Origin: Opitutaceae bacterium
Lineage (GTDB): Bacteria > Verrucomicrobiota > Verrucomicrobiia > Opitutales > Opitutaceae
Direction: 5' to 3'
Assembly: GCA_028688225.1 (NCBI GenBank)
Contig: JAQTYQ010000011.1
Coordinates: 45,664 to 109,663 of the forward strand
Length of the DNA stretch: 64,000 nucleotides
Part shown: piece after piece, positions 1-16,377 of the stretch
Numbering within the stretch: the first letter of the stretch is position 1
How the letters are laid out: each line of letters starts with the position of its first letter
The notes under the pieces: model-generated
Seen by the model: only the letters and a program-made list of their open reading frames with translations
Told to the model about the DNA's origin: nothing
Database searches by the model: none
Position numbers and translations under genes: made by a program

Positions 1-27
1 CTAACAAGAGAAAGAGAATCATCACGG

Positions 28-103
<76 letters not shown>

Positions 104-116
104 AGCCACGACGCAT

Positions 117-320
117 ATGAAAAATCCATTCCGCGCCACCCGCATCTTTGCCGGGGAAATATACGCCGAGCTGCAAAAGGCCTCCTGGCCCACGCGGCAG
201 GAGCTGTGGGACTCGACGGTCGTCGTGATCGTGGCGTCCCTGCTCCTCGGTCTGTTCACCAGCATCACCGACTTTTCCCTGTACCAGTTCGTGGATCTCT
301 TCACGAAGCTCGCCAGCTAA
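117..320 (+). CDS. secE: Preprotein translocase subunit SecE
   Basis: SecE clamps the SecY channel of the Sec translocon in the inner membrane. The 67-residue product is of the short, single-span bacterial type: a basic amphipathic N-terminal helix with the conserved KASWPTRQEL motif (about residues 21-30), then one transmembrane segment (about 33-52). It lies between tRNA-Trp and nusG, the classic secE-nusG-rplKAJL-rpoBC order, with 8 bp to nusG. The start is the first ATG after the tRNA; no strong Shine-Dalgarno site is visible. Confidence 0.95.
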   Translation: MKNPFRATRIFAGEIYAELQKASWPTRQELWDSTVVVIVASLLLGLFTSITDFSLYQFVDLFTKLAS

Positions 321-328
321 TTTCCCGC

Positions 329-907
329 ATGTCCGCTCCGATATCAGCGCCGCCCGGCGCCCAGTGGTTCGCCTTGCACACCCTTTCGGGCCAGGAACCG
401 AAGGTGAAGACCTACATCGAGAAATTCAAGGCGGCCGAGGAGCTCGACGATTTTATTTTTGAGGTATTGCTGCCCACGGAGACTGTTTCGGAGGTCAAGG
501 CAGGGAAGAAATCCAGCAAGGTCCGCAAGCTCTACCCCGGTTATGTGTTCATCAGCATGCGGCTTTATGATGAAAACGGCCTGGTGATGAACAAGCCGTG
601 GTACTTCGTGAAGGAGGCAGCCGGCGTGATCGGGTTTGTCGGCGGCGATCATCCGGCAGCGCTCCGCCAGACCGAGATCGATGAGATCAAATCCCGCATT
701 GAGGCGGCCACCGGCAAAGAAGTGCCCAAGGTGCAGTACGAAATCGGCGAGGAGGTCAAGATTACGGACGGGCCCTTCCTGAATCTCAACGGTCGCATCG
801 ACGAAATCGATCCCACCCGCGGCAAGCTCAAGATTTCCGTCTCCATTTTCGGCCGGTTCACGCCGGTCGAGCTCGAATATTGGCAGGTGCAGCGCATCAC
901 CGACTGA
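329..907 (+). CDS. nusG: Transcription termination/antitermination factor NusG
   Basis: NusG binds RNA polymerase, modulates pausing and links it to Rho or to the ribosome through S10. The 192-residue product has an N-terminal NGN domain ([12 protein letters not shown] near residue 11, then [12 protein letters not shown]) and a C-terminal KOW domain ([18 protein letters not shown]). The frame stays open upstream to 206, but that part overlaps secE, so ATG 329 is preferred. It has a short Ala/Pro leader before the NGN fold. It follows secE by 8 bp and is presumably in one transcript with it. Confidence 0.96.
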   Translation: MSAPISAPPGAQWFALHTLSGQEPKVKTYIEKFKAAEELDDFIFEVLLPTETVSEVKAGKKSSKVRKLYPGYVFISMRLYDENGLVMNKPWYFVKEAAGVIGFVGGDHPAALRQTEIDEIKSRIEAATGKEVPKVQYEIGEEVKITDGPFLNLNGRIDEIDPTRGKLKISVSIFGRFTPVELEYWQVQRITD

Positions 908-954
908 CGCCGGCCTCGCTGCCATCGCTCCCTAACCCATTTCGTCAGACCACC

Positions 955-1380
955 ATGGCCAAAAAAATCCAGGGCTACATTCGTCTCCAGCTGCCGGCTG
1001 GCGCGGCCAACCCGGCGCCGCCGGTCGGCCCCGCGCTCGGCGCGCAAGGCGTCAATATCATGGCGTTTTGCAAGGAGTTCAACGCCAAGACCAAGGACCA
1101 GGCTGGCATGATCCTGCCGACCATCATCACCGTCTACGCGGACAAGAGTTTCAGTTTCATCCTGAAGTCGCCGCCGGCTTCCGTCCTGCTCAAGAAGGCG
1201 GCCAACATCGCCAGCGGCTCGGCCAAGCCCAATCAGGACAAGGTCGGCAAGGTCACCCGCAAACAGCTGGCTGAGATCTACAAGATCAAGGCCAAGGACC
1301 TCAACGCCAAGAGCGAGGAGGCGGGCATCCGCATCATCGCCGGCACCGCGCGTAACATGGGTCTGGAGGTCGTCGACTGA
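955..1380 (+). CDS. rplK: Large ribosomal subunit protein uL11
   Basis: L11 forms the GTPase-associated centre with 23S rRNA helices 43/44 and L10-L12. The 141-residue protein matches the family length and carries the N-terminal [20 protein letters not shown] segment and a C-terminal RNA-binding domain ending [15 protein letters not shown] 955 gives MAKKIQGYI, the usual start; the longer upstream reading frame overlaps the nusG tail and is rejected. It is followed by rplA after 79 bp, the standard L11-operon order. Confidence 0.97.
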   Translation: MAKKIQGYIRLQLPAGAANPAPPVGPALGAQGVNIMAFCKEFNAKTKDQAGMILPTIITVYADKSFSFILKSPPASVLLKKAANIASGSAKPNQDKVGKVTRKQLAEIYKIKAKDLNAKSEEAGIRIIAGTARNMGLEVVD

Positions 1381-1459
1381 ACTTCGTCCGCCAACCGAAC
1401 GAACCAACCACTCACCGCGGGAGTCCCGCCCGGGACGTTCGCACCGCAAGGAGTCATTG

Positions 1460-2152
1460 ATGGAAAAAAAGAGCAAACGCTATCGCAGCGCCCTGCAGGC
1501 CGCTGATCTCACCAAGGAGTATCCGCTGAAAGATGCGGTGGACATCCTCGCCAAATTTCCCAAGGCCAAGTTCGACGAGACGGTCGAACTTTCCTTCCGC
1601 CTCGGCGTCGATCCCTCCCAGGGTGACCAGATGGTGCGCGGCACCACGCCGCTGCCCAACGGCACCGGCAAGAAGGTCCGCGTGCTCGTCTTTACCGACA
1701 ATCCCAAAGCGGCGCTGGACGCCGGCGCCGACCATGCCGGCTTGCAGGACCTGATGCAGAAAATCCAGGAGGGCTGGCTCGATTTTGACGTCGCGATCGC
1801 CACCACCGAGGCGATGAAGACCGTCCGCACTATCGCCCGGGTGCTGGGTCCCAAGGGTCTGATGCCCAATCCCAAGTCGGGCACCGTGACCGACGACATT
1901 CCCGCTGGCATCAAGGCGGTCAAAGCCGGCCGGGTGGAGTTCAAGATGGACAAAGCCGCCAATATCGGGGTGGGCATTGGCAAGCGTTCGTTCGCTCCGG
2001 CGCAGATCCTGGAGAACGCCGCCGCCGTCCTGGAGGCGGTGGGCAAGGCCAAGCCGTCTTCCTTCAAGGGCCGCTACATCCTCACCCTGGCGCTTTCCTC
2101 GAGCCAGAGCCCCGGCATCCGCATCGCCGGCAACGAATACAGCAAATATTGA
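1460..2152 (+). CDS. rplA: Large ribosomal subunit protein uL1
   Basis: L1 forms the mobile L1 stalk that helps eject E-site tRNA; in many bacteria it also represses its own L11-L1 mRNA. The 230-residue product has the usual two-domain sequence, including VLGPKGLMPNPKSGTVT near residue 130. A clear AAGGAG at 1448-1453 sits 6 nt before ATG 1460, which favours this start over TTG 1457 in the same frame. Confidence 0.97.
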   Translation: MEKKSKRYRSALQAADLTKEYPLKDAVDILAKFPKAKFDETVELSFRLGVDPSQGDQMVRGTTPLPNGTGKKVRVLVFTDNPKAALDAGADHAGLQDLMQKIQEGWLDFDVAIATTEAMKTVRTIARVLGPKGLMPNPKSGTVTDDIPAGIKAVKAGRVEFKMDKAANIGVGIGKRSFAPAQILENAAAVLEAVGKAKPSSFKGRYILTLALSSSQSPGIRIAGNEYSKY

Positions 2153-2167
2153 ACCGGAGCGCCACCC

Positions 2168-2689
2168 ATGAGAGTTGAGAAGAAATATCTGATCGAGGAG
2201 GTGGCCGGCCACCTCAAGAAATCCGACTATGTCATCCTGGCGAACTATGACAAGATGACCGTCGCCGATGTGTCCGAACTCCGGCGGCGTCTTGCCGCCC
2301 ACAACGCGGAGTTCCACGTCGTCAAGAACAGCTCGCTGCGCGTGGCCGCCCAGGCGCTGGGCCTGCCGAATTTCGACAGTGCGCTGATCGGCCCCACCGC
2401 TGTCATTGTCGGCGGCAAGAATTCGCCTGGCGTCGCCAAGGTCATTCGCGACTTCATCAAGGAGAAGCAGAAGATCGTGGTGAAAGCCGGGGTGCTCAGC
2501 AACAAGTTAATCTCCACCAGGGAGATCGAGAAGCTGGCTGAGCTGCCGTCGCTCGACACGCTGCGCGCGCAGTTGCTCGGCTTGCTCAACCAACCCGCGG
2601 GCATGTTCGTGCGCGTGCTCAACGCCGTCCCGCAGGGCGTCGTCAACGTCCTCCAGGCCAAGGTGCGCGCCGCGGAGGAGAAGCAATAA
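2168..2689 (+). CDS. rplJ: Large ribosomal subunit protein uL10
   Basis: L10 is the base of the stalk that holds L7/L12 dimers. The 173-residue protein has the family N-terminal domain (SDYVILANYDKMTVADVSEL; KNSSLRVAAQALG) and a C-terminal helix that would carry the L12 dimers. It starts 15 bp after rplA. A 143-bp gap with a stem-loop (2716-2736) separates it from rplL, longer than the neighbouring gaps. Confidence 0.97.
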   Translation: MRVEKKYLIEEVAGHLKKSDYVILANYDKMTVADVSELRRRLAAHNAEFHVVKNSSLRVAAQALGLPNFDSALIGPTAVIVGGKNSPGVAKVIRDFIKEKQKIVVKAGVLSNKLISTREIEKLAELPSLDTLRAQLLGLLNQPAGMFVRVLNAVPQGVVNVLQAKVRAAEEKQ

Positions 2690-2715
2690 CCAATCACAAC
2701 CACTTTCCCGGCTCC

Positions 2716-2736
2716 GGTGGCCCGTTGCGGGCCGCC
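2716..2736 (+). promoter_or_regulatory. Stem-loop in the rplJ-rplL gap
   Basis: GGTGGCCCG (2716-2724) and CGGGCCGCC (2728-2736) pair over 9 bp with one G-T wobble and a 3-nt loop. There is no T-run, so it is not an intrinsic terminator. It may be a processing or pausing site that adjusts the high L12:L10 ratio; that role is inference. Confidence 0.4.
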
Positions 2737-2832
2737 GTCCACGGAAAACAACATCAATCGCCGCAGGCTAGGGGACACGTCTCTTAAACGCACTTCCGGT
2801 CCGAAGTCGCTAGTCCGCGGCAAGAGATCACC

Positions 2833-3219
2833 ATGAGCAACATCACCAAGGAACAAGTCATCGAGTGGCTTTCCAGCCAGTCGGTCCTCGAAATCGCCGG
2901 TCTTGTGAAAGACCTCGAGACCAAATGGGGCGTTTCCGCCGCCGCGCCCGTTGCGGTGGCCGCCGCGCCTGCCGCCGGTGCCGCCGCCGCACCCGCCGCC
3001 GAGGAGAAGACCGAATTCACCGTCGTCCTCGTCGAGGCCGGCGCCAACAAAATCGGCGCCATCAAGGAGGTCCGCGCCATCACCGGTCTCGGCCTCAAGG
3101 AAGCCAAGGATCTGGTGGAAGGTGCGCCCAAGCCCGTCAAGGAGGGTGCGTCCAAGCAGGAGGCGGAGGAGATCAAGAAGAAGCTCGAAGCCGCCGGCGC
3201 GAAGGTCGAGCTCAAGTAA
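2833..3219 (+). CDS. rplL: Large ribosomal subunit protein bL12 (L7/L12)
   Basis: L7/L12 is the multicopy stalk protein that recruits translational GTPases. The 128-residue product has an N-terminal dimerisation domain, an Ala/Pro/Val-rich flexible hinge (about residues 36-57) and a conserved C-terminal domain with [20 protein letters not shown] and [14 protein letters not shown]. Length is normal. It is separated from rpoB by 169 bp containing an attenuator-like hairpin. Confidence 0.97.
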   Translation: MSNITKEQVIEWLSSQSVLEIAGLVKDLETKWGVSAAAPVAVAAAPAAGAAAAPAAEEKTEFTVVLVEAGANKIGAIKEVRAITGLGLKEAKDLVEGAPKPVKEGASKQEAEEIKKKLEAAGAKVELK

Positions 3220-3261
3220 CCGGCGCTTGGCGATCCATACCGCACAGCATCCATGTATTGC

Positions 3262-3301
3262 GGGACAGGCCGTGTTGATCCGCGGCCTGTCTCTTGTCTT
3301 T
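3262..3301 (+). terminator. Attenuator-like hairpin between rplL and rpoB
   Basis: GACAGGCCG (3264-3272) pairs with CGGCCTGTC (3283-3291), extended to 3262/3293 by a G-C and a G-T pair, with a 10-nt loop. A T-rich tail (TTGTCTTT, 3294-3301) follows. Partial termination between rplL and rpoBC is well known in other bacteria and lowers polymerase subunit output relative to ribosomal proteins; this hairpin fits that role. Confidence 0.6.
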
Positions 3302-3388
3302 CCCTCAATCCGTTCTTTTTTGCCGCGACGGCCTGTCACGGGTCGCCGCGTCCGCACGCCGTCCTCATTTAATTAACCGGGAGTATCC

Positions 3389-7192
<3,804 letters not shown>

Positions 7193-7238
7193 GGCCGGGC
7201 GTTTTCGCAACCTTTAACGACAACCTGGGAGATATTTC

Positions 7239-11375
<4,137 letters not shown>

Positions 11376-11400
11376 GTTTGCGTTTTGGCAAAACCAACCC

Positions 11401-11435
11401 GAGGCCGCGGACATGCCCGTCCGCGGCCTCTTTTT
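11401..11435 (+). terminator. Rho-independent terminator of the rpoBC operon
   Basis: A perfect 12-bp stem, GAGGCCGCGGAC (11401-11412) with GTCCGCGGCCTC (11419-11430), has a 6-nt loop and is followed at once by TTTTT (11431-11435). It lies 26 bp after the rpoC stop codon. Confidence 0.93.
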
Positions 11436-11520
11436 CTCCATCAACTTGAGCGATTGCCGCAGTTGCGGGGTTACGGAAGCTGTCCCGGCCTTGAGCGGAT
11501 GGGGCGCCTGCAAAAAAGCC

Positions 11521-11634
11521 TTGTCATTCATCAAAGCCTGGCCGATTCTGGATATCCCTCCCGCCAAATGACACTAGTTGAGCTTAGCTCCTGGTGTCAT
11601 GCGCCCGGCCTCCTCCCAGGCCGGGCGCTTTTTT
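11521..11634 (+). ncRNA. Candidate small RNA with its own terminator
   Basis: A second strong terminator (11601-11611 with 11618-11628, perfect 11-bp stem, 6-nt loop, then TTTTTT 11629-11634) lies about 200 bp after the rpoC terminator with no gene between them. Directly before it is another hairpin, ATGACACTAG (11568-11577) with CTGGTGTCAT (11591-11600), one G-T pair. A weak promoter (TTGTCA 11521-11526, 17 bp, GATTCT 11544-11549) would start RNA near 11556, giving about 80 nt with two stacked stem-loops. No known RNA family was recognised. It could instead be a back-up terminator for rpoC. Confidence 0.35.
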
Positions 11635-11639
11635 GGGCG

Positions 11640-12028
11640 GATTGCCCTCAGATATGAAAAGGGTCCCGCCCTCATGAGCTGAATGGAGGGAGCGTAGTTG
11701 CGCCTTCCACCGGCGATCGACATTTGCCTGTTGGCTGGGCCGCGTTACTTCGAACCGTGCCCTCCCGCGCAGAGAAGGCATCAGGTCGGCAACGATGATT
11801 GGCGGACGGACTGATAGGAGACCGAACTTCCCTTCCGATCTTCTTGATAGGCAGTTTCATTTCGCCTCCGACACACTGCTGCGGGATCTGCGGCTGCGCT
11901 CTGTGCCACGAAGCCTGCGACCAAGTTGTAACTTTGGCCTTGCGTTGCGGTGAACGGGCATGCTTTCCTGACCGTCCTTTTTTTCTCTCAACGCCGCGCG
12001 TTCTCAGCTTCGGCTGAAGACGCATCCA
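11640..12028. other. Intergenic stretch without a convincing gene
   Basis: No reading frame here looks like a protein. The only small candidate is a minus-strand frame of 62 codons (11672-11860) behind a GGAGG, whose product is basic and unfamiliar. RNA-like features on the plus strand include a stem at 11998-12023 (11 bp with one C-A mismatch) closed by a TTCG tetraloop, and T-runs near 11978-11984. Sequence signatures of RNase P, tmRNA, SRP or 6S RNA were looked for on both strands and not seen. Confidence 0.5.
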
Positions 12029-12080
12029 GGACCGCGAGTTTGGGGGCCAAATCCCAGATTTCGCGGGCCGTCTTTTTTTT
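12029..12080 (+). terminator. Terminator-like hairpin upstream of rpsL
   Basis: CCGCGA (12032-12037) pairs with TCGCGG (12061-12066), and TTTGGG (12039-12044) pairs with CCCAGA (12053-12058), with an outer GG/CC pair. The long stem has one mismatch and one bulge and is followed within two bases by a run of eight T (12073-12080). It would end any transcript reading in from the unannotated stretch before the rpsL promoter. Confidence 0.6.
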
Positions 12081-12092
12081 CGCGAAAAACGC

Positions 12093-12120
12093 TTGCCGAT
12101 GGTGACCCCGCTGGTAGCGT
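12093..12120 (+). promoter_or_regulatory. Probable rpsL operon promoter
   Basis: TTGCCG (12093-12098) and TAGCGT (12115-12120) are separated by 16 bp and sit just after a terminator and 46 bp before the rpsL ATG. The hexamers resemble those before the 54317 gene (TTGAAA, 16 bp, TAGCGA), which supports a shared housekeeping promoter style. Confidence 0.55.
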
Positions 12121-12165
12121 TCGCGACTTTTCCCTCTACATCAGCAATCACTCTCAAGTCTTTAT

Positions 12166-12585
12166 ATGCCAACCATCAACCAACTCGTGAGGAAGGGCCG
12201 CCGCCAGGTCCGCGCCAAATCGAAGGCGCCGGCTCTGCAGGGCAACCCGTTCCGTCGCGGTGTCTGCGTGCAGGTCATGACCCGTACGCCCAAGAAGCCC
12301 AACTCCGCCATCCGCAAGGTGGCCAAGGTGCGCCTCACGAACGGTTATGAAGTCATTTCCTACATTCCGGATGAAGGCCACAACCTCCAGGAGCACTCAA
12401 TCGTGCTGGTTCGCGGAGGGCGGGTGAAGGATCTGCCGGGCGTCCGCTACCATATTGTACGGGGTACGCTTGACGCGACTGGAGTCGAGAAACGCCGGCG
12501 CAGCCGTTCCAAATACGGGGTCAAGCGTCCGAAAGCCGGTGCCAAACCCGCCGCGGCCGCTGCGGCCCCGGCCCCCAGCACCTAA
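12166..12585 (+). CDS. rpsL: Small ribosomal subunit protein uS12
   Basis: S12 sits at the decoding centre and governs accuracy. The 139-residue product contains [17 protein letters not shown] and [13 protein letters not shown]; the two lysines linked to streptomycin response are wild type. It is about 15 residues longer than usual because of an Ala/Pro/Lys tail after KRPKAG. ATG 12166 follows a roughly 40-nt leader from the predicted promoter. rpsG follows 15 bp later behind AAGGAG. Confidence 0.97.
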   Translation: MPTINQLVRKGRRQVRAKSKAPALQGNPFRRGVCVQVMTRTPKKPNSAIRKVAKVRLTNGYEVISYIPDEGHNLQEHSIVLVRGGRVKDLPGVRYHIVRGTLDATGVEKRRRSRSKYGVKRPKAGAKPAAAAAAPAPST

Positions 12586-12600
12586 GGAGATTTCTGAGCC

Positions 12601-13074
12601 ATGTCACGCCGTCACAGAGCCGAGAAACGGGAGATCATTCCGGACATTCGTTACAGCAGCCCCCTGGTTGCGCATCTGATCAATGTCATCATGGAGCGGG
12701 GCAAAAAGAACCTCGCCCAGCGGATAGTTTATGGTGCGTTTGAACGCGTGAGCGAGAAGCTGGGCAAGGGCGATCCGGTCGATCTGCTCATCGGCGCGCT
12801 GGAGAACGCCCGTCCGCGTCTGGAGGTGAAGAGCCGGCGCGTCGGCGGTGCGACCTATCAGGTGCCGGTGGAGATTTCCTACGAGCGGCAGGAGAGCCTG
12901 GCCTTGCGCTGGATCGTGGCGGCGGCCACCGAACGCAAGGGGACGCCCATGCCGGAGGCCCTCGCCGCCGAGCTCGTCGACGCTTACAATAACACGGGAA
13001 CGGTCGTCAAAAAGAAGGAAGACACCCACAAGATGGCCCAGGCCAATCGCGCCTTCGCCCACCTCCGCTGGTAA
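12601..13074 (+). CDS. rpsG: Small ribosomal subunit protein uS7
   Basis: S7 is a primary 16S rRNA binder that organises the head of the 30S subunit. The 157-residue product has normal length and the conserved [13 protein letters not shown] and NKAFAHLRW-like C-terminus (NRAFAHLRW). An AAGGAG about 10 nt before ATG 12601 supports the start. It is the second gene of the rpsL-rpsG-fusA order. Confidence 0.97.
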   Translation: MSRRHRAEKREIIPDIRYSSPLVAHLINVIMERGKKNLAQRIVYGAFERVSEKLGKGDPVDLLIGALENARPRLEVKSRRVGGATYQVPVEISYERQESLALRWIVAAATERKGTPMPEALAAELVDAYNNTGTVVKKKEDTHKMAQANRAFAHLRW

Positions 13075-13088
13075 CAGCCTCCTTGCGC

Positions 13089-15272
13089 ATGTCCGTCACG
13101 CTCCAGATCGCCACCGATAAAGCCAAGCTGTCGCCAGCCAATGCGCCGCAGCGCCCTGCTCCCATGGAGTGGACCCGCAACATTGGCATCGCGGCCCACA
13201 TCGATGCCGGCAAAACGACCACGACCGAGCGCATCCTCTATTACTCCGGCGCCGTGCACAAGATGGGCGAGGTGCATGAAGGCACCACGGTCACCGACTG
13301 GATGGAGCAGGAACGCGAACGCGGCATCACCATCACCTCCGCCGCCATTTCCTGTGCGTGGATTCCGTCCGTGGGGCCGTTCGCACCCATCAAACACCGG
13401 ATCAACATCATCGACACACCCGGACACGTTGACTTCACCGCCGAGGTGGAGCGTTCGCTGCGCGTGCTCGATGGTGCCGTCGCCGTTTTCTGTGCGGTCG
13501 GCCGCGTCCAGCCGCAATCCGAGACCGTGTGGCGCCAGGCCAACAAGTATCGCGTCCCGCGTCTGGCTTTCGTGAACAAGATGGATCGGGTGGGGGCCAA
13601 TTTCATGGCCTGCATCGAGGAGATGCGAAAGAAGCTCAGCGCCAATGCCCATCCATTGTTTCTGCCCATCGGCGCCGAGGAGAATTTCCGGGGCCTGGTC
13701 GACCTTGTGCAGATGCAGGCCTATTATTTCGAGGAAGACGCCTCCGATCCGCTCGGCCTCACCCCCAAGATCGGGGCGATCCCCGCCGAACTGCTTGCCG
13801 ATGCCAAGCACTACCGCGAAAAGCTCATTGAGGCCGTGGCGGATTGTGACGACGAGATCGCACACAAGTACCTCGAGGGGGCGGAAATCGGCGTCAACGA
13901 GTTGATGGTCGGCATCCGCAAGGCGACGGTCTCGCTCAAGTTCTGCGGCGTGGTCCCCGGATCCGCCTTCAAGAAGAAGGGTGTGCAGCGCCTGCTCGAC
14001 TGCGTCGTCAACTATTTGCCCAATCCGCTCGATTTGCCGCCGACCAAGGGGCAGACCGGCGATGGGCAGGAGGCCTTTGCCAAGGCGGACGATCGCGGGA
14101 AAACCGTGACGCTGGCCTTCAAACTGTGGAGCGATCCGTTTGTCGGCCGCCTGATTTTCACCCGCGTCTATCAGGGCAAGCTCACCAAGGGCCAGTCGGT
14201 TTACAATCCGCGCACCCGCCGCAACGAGCGCATTTCGCGCCTGCTGCTCATGCGCGCGATGGACAAGGAGGAGATCGATGTGGCCTATGCCGGCGACATC
14301 TGCGCGGTGGTGGGTCTCAAGGACGTCATCACGGGCGACACGCTCTGCGACGACGAGGCCGACATCCGCCTCGAGCCCCCGACATTCCCCGAGCCGGTCA
14401 TCTCCATGTCGATCGAGCCGAAATCGAAGACCGATCAGGAGAAGATGGGCACCGCCCTCCAGCGGCTGTCAGCTGAGGATCCGACCTTCCGCACTTTCAC
14501 CGACACCGACACCGGCCAGACGATCATCGCGGGCATGGGCGAACTGCACCTCGAGATCATTCGCGACCGCATGTTCCGCGAATTCAAAGTCGAGGCCGAC
14601 GCGGGCAAGCCGCAGATCGCCTACCGCGAGAGCATCACCGGCCAGGCCGACGGCGAGGGCAAGTTCATCCGCCAGTCGGGCGGCCGCGGCCAGTACGGTC
14701 ATTGCAACGTCAAGATCGAGCCGAACCAGAAGGGGAAAGGCATTGAGGTTATCAATGAGATCGTCGGGGGGACCATTCCGAAGGAATACATCAAGCCCGT
14801 CACCGAGGGCATCCTCGAAGCCGCCAACAACGGCGTCGTGGCCGGTTTCCCGGTCATCGATTTCAAGGCCCGGATCGTCGATGGTTCGTTCCACGAAGTC
14901 GACTCATCGGAACTCGCCTTCAAGATGGCCGGCATCTTCGCGTTCAAGCATGCGATGGCCAAGGCCAAGCCGATTCTCCTCGAGCCGATCATGAAGATCG
15001 AGGTCACCGTCCCCGAGGAGTACCAGGGCGACATCATGGGCGACATCAACCGTCGCCGCGGCCACATCCAGGGCATGGAGCAGCGCGAAGGCGCCTGCAT
15101 CATCACCGCCATGGTGCCGCTTGAGACGATGTTCGGCTACGCCACGGACATCCGCTCGCTTTCCAAGGGTCGCGCCTCCTATTCGATGGAGCCTTCCCAT
15201 TTTGACCAAGTGCCGGCGCAGCTCCTCACCAAGATCGTTGAAAACTCATCCCGGGCCCCGGCCCGCACCTAA
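13089..15272 (+). CDS. fusA: Elongation factor G
   Basis: EF-G is the GTPase that drives ribosomal translocation. G motifs are visible: AHIDAGKTTTTERIL, DTPGHVDF and NKMD. The C-terminal domains include GGRGQYGHCNVKIEP and IRSLSKGRASYSMEPSHF. The 727-residue protein has about 28 extra N-terminal residues before EWTRNIGIAAHID, and an insertion before RINIIDTPGHVDF, compared with common EF-G. ATG 13089 is chosen over TTG 13083. No tuf gene follows; rpsJ comes next after 21 bp. Confidence 0.96.
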   Translation: MSVTLQIATDKAKLSPANAPQRPAPMEWTRNIGIAAHIDAGKTTTTERILYYSGAVHKMGEVHEGTTVTDWMEQERERGITITSAAISCAWIPSVGPFAPIKHRINIIDTPGHVDFTAEVERSLRVLDGAVAVFCAVGRVQPQSETVWRQANKYRVPRLAFVNKMDRVGANFMACIEEMRKKLSANAHPLFLPIGAEENFRGLVDLVQMQAYYFEEDASDPLGLTPKIGAIPAELLADAKHYREKLIEAVADCDDEIAHKYLEGAEIGVNELMVGIRKATVSLKFCGVVPGSAFKKKGVQRLLDCVVNYLPNPLDLPPTKGQTGDGQEAFAKADDRGKTVTLAFKLWSDPFVGRLIFTRVYQGKLTKGQSVYNPRTRRNERISRLLLMRAMDKEEIDVAYAGDICAVVGLKDVITGDTLCDDEADIRLEPPTFPEPVISMSIEPKSKTDQEKMGTALQRLSAEDPTFRTFTDTDTGQTIIAGMGELHLEIIRDRMFREFKVEADAGKPQIAYRESITGQADGEGKFIRQSGGRGQYGHCNVKIEPNQKGKGIEVINEIVGGTIPKEYIKPVTEGILEAANNGVVAGFPVIDFKARIVDGSFHEVDSSELAFKMAGIFAFKHAMAKAKPILLEPIMKIEVTVPEEYQGDIMGDINRRRGHIQGMEQREGACIITAMVPLETMFGYATDIRSLSKGRASYSMEPSHFDQVPAQLLTKIVENSSRAPART

Positions 15273-15293
15273 ACCCTCGTTCTTTGCCCCGCC

Positions 15294-15602
15294 ATGAAAG
15301 GCCAGCGTATCCGCATCAAACTTCAAGGTTTTGACTACCGAGTCATCGACCAGTCGGCCTCGGAAATCGTCGAGACGGCCAAGCGCTCCGGCGCCCGCGT
15401 CTCCGGTCCGATCCCCCTGCCGACCAGCATCGAGAAACTCTCGGTCAACCGCTCGCCGCATGTGGACAAGAAGTCCATGGAGCAGTTCGAGGCACGCACC
15501 CACAAGCGCCTCATCGACATCATCGAGCCCACCGCCCAGACCGTCGATGAGCTCAAAAAACTGAACCTCCCGTCCGGCGTCGACATTACCATCAACGTTT
15601 AA
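15294..15602 (+). CDS. rpsJ: Small ribosomal subunit protein uS10 (NusE)
   Basis: S10 is a 30S head protein and, as NusE, a partner of NusB and NusG. The 102-residue product has normal length and contains [18 protein letters not shown] and the loop segment [19 protein letters not shown]. It follows fusA by 21 bp and begins the S10 cluster; a 103-bp gap before rplC could hold an internal promoter, but no convincing hexamers were found. Confidence 0.97.
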   Translation: MKGQRIRIKLQGFDYRVIDQSASEIVETAKRSGARVSGPIPLPTSIEKLSVNRSPHVDKKSMEQFEARTHKRLIDIIEPTAQTVDELKKLNLPSGVDITINV

Positions 15603-15705
15603 CGAACACCTTCTGATAGACAGTTAGCAGCCGGCCGGCGGCTCACCGCTGGCACTTGCTAATGTAGGTCTCTCGAAACGGAACCCTCCACCTACCGCTT
15701 AGCCC

Positions 15706-16356
15706 ATGATCGCTACACTTTTAGGTAAAAAGATCGGGATGACGCAGATCTATGACGCAGAAAACGTCTTGATCCCCGTCACCGTGGTCGAAGCCGGTCC
15801 CTGCCCTGTGGTGCAGGTGAAGACCGCGGAGAGCGACGGCTACAACGCCGTGCAGCTCGGCTTCGCCAAGAAAAAGGTCAAAAATACCAGCAAGGCCGAG
15901 CTCAACCACGCCAAGAAGGCCGGCCTCGCCGAGGCGCCGCGCGCGCTGAACGAAGTACGCCTGGCCGAGGCTCCCGCCGTGAAGCCGGGCGACATCGTCA
16001 CGGTCACGGCCTTCAAGGAAGGTCAGTTTGTGGACGTCATCGGCGTCTCGAAAGGCAAGGGGTTCCAGGGCGTCGTCAAGAAGCACGGCGTGGCTGGCGG
16101 CCCGGCGGCCCACGGCTCCATGTTTCACCGCCGCATCGGTTCCATCGGCATGCGCCAGACCCCCGGTCGCTCGTGGAAGAACCAGTCGATGCCTGGCCAT
16201 CTCGGCTCGGAACGCTGCACCATGCAGAATCTGCGGGTGGTGAAGGTGCTCCCGGAAAAGAATCTGCTCCTCGTGAAGGGCGCAATTCCCGGCGCGAACG
16301 GTGACAGTGTCATCGTCCGTACCGCGATCAAGGGCCAGCCCAAGGCCGCGCAATAA
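15706..16356 (+). CDS. rplC: Large ribosomal subunit protein uL3
   Basis: L3 is an early assembly protein that reaches the peptidyl transferase centre. The 216-residue product starts MIATLLGKKIGMTQIYD and contains the conserved GVSKGKGFQGVVKKHG and RIGSIGMRQTPGRSWKN segments. Length is normal. rplD follows by 21 bp behind CCGGAG. Confidence 0.97.
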   Translation: MIATLLGKKIGMTQIYDAENVLIPVTVVEAGPCPVVQVKTAESDGYNAVQLGFAKKKVKNTSKAELNHAKKAGLAEAPRALNEVRLAEAPAVKPGDIVTVTAFKEGQFVDVIGVSKGKGFQGVVKKHGVAGGPAAHGSMFHRRIGSIGMRQTPGRSWKNQSMPGHLGSERCTMQNLRVVKVLPEKNLLLVKGAIPGANGDSVIVRTAIKGQPKAAQ

Positions 16357-16377
16357 CGAACCGGAGATTCCGCAGCC

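Noticed and set aside
11672..11860. Small minus-strand frame (62 codons) behind GGAGG
   Set aside because: The ribosome binding site is decent, but the product is unfamiliar and of random-looking composition, and the region has RNA-like structure on the other strand. Evidence is too thin to call a gene.
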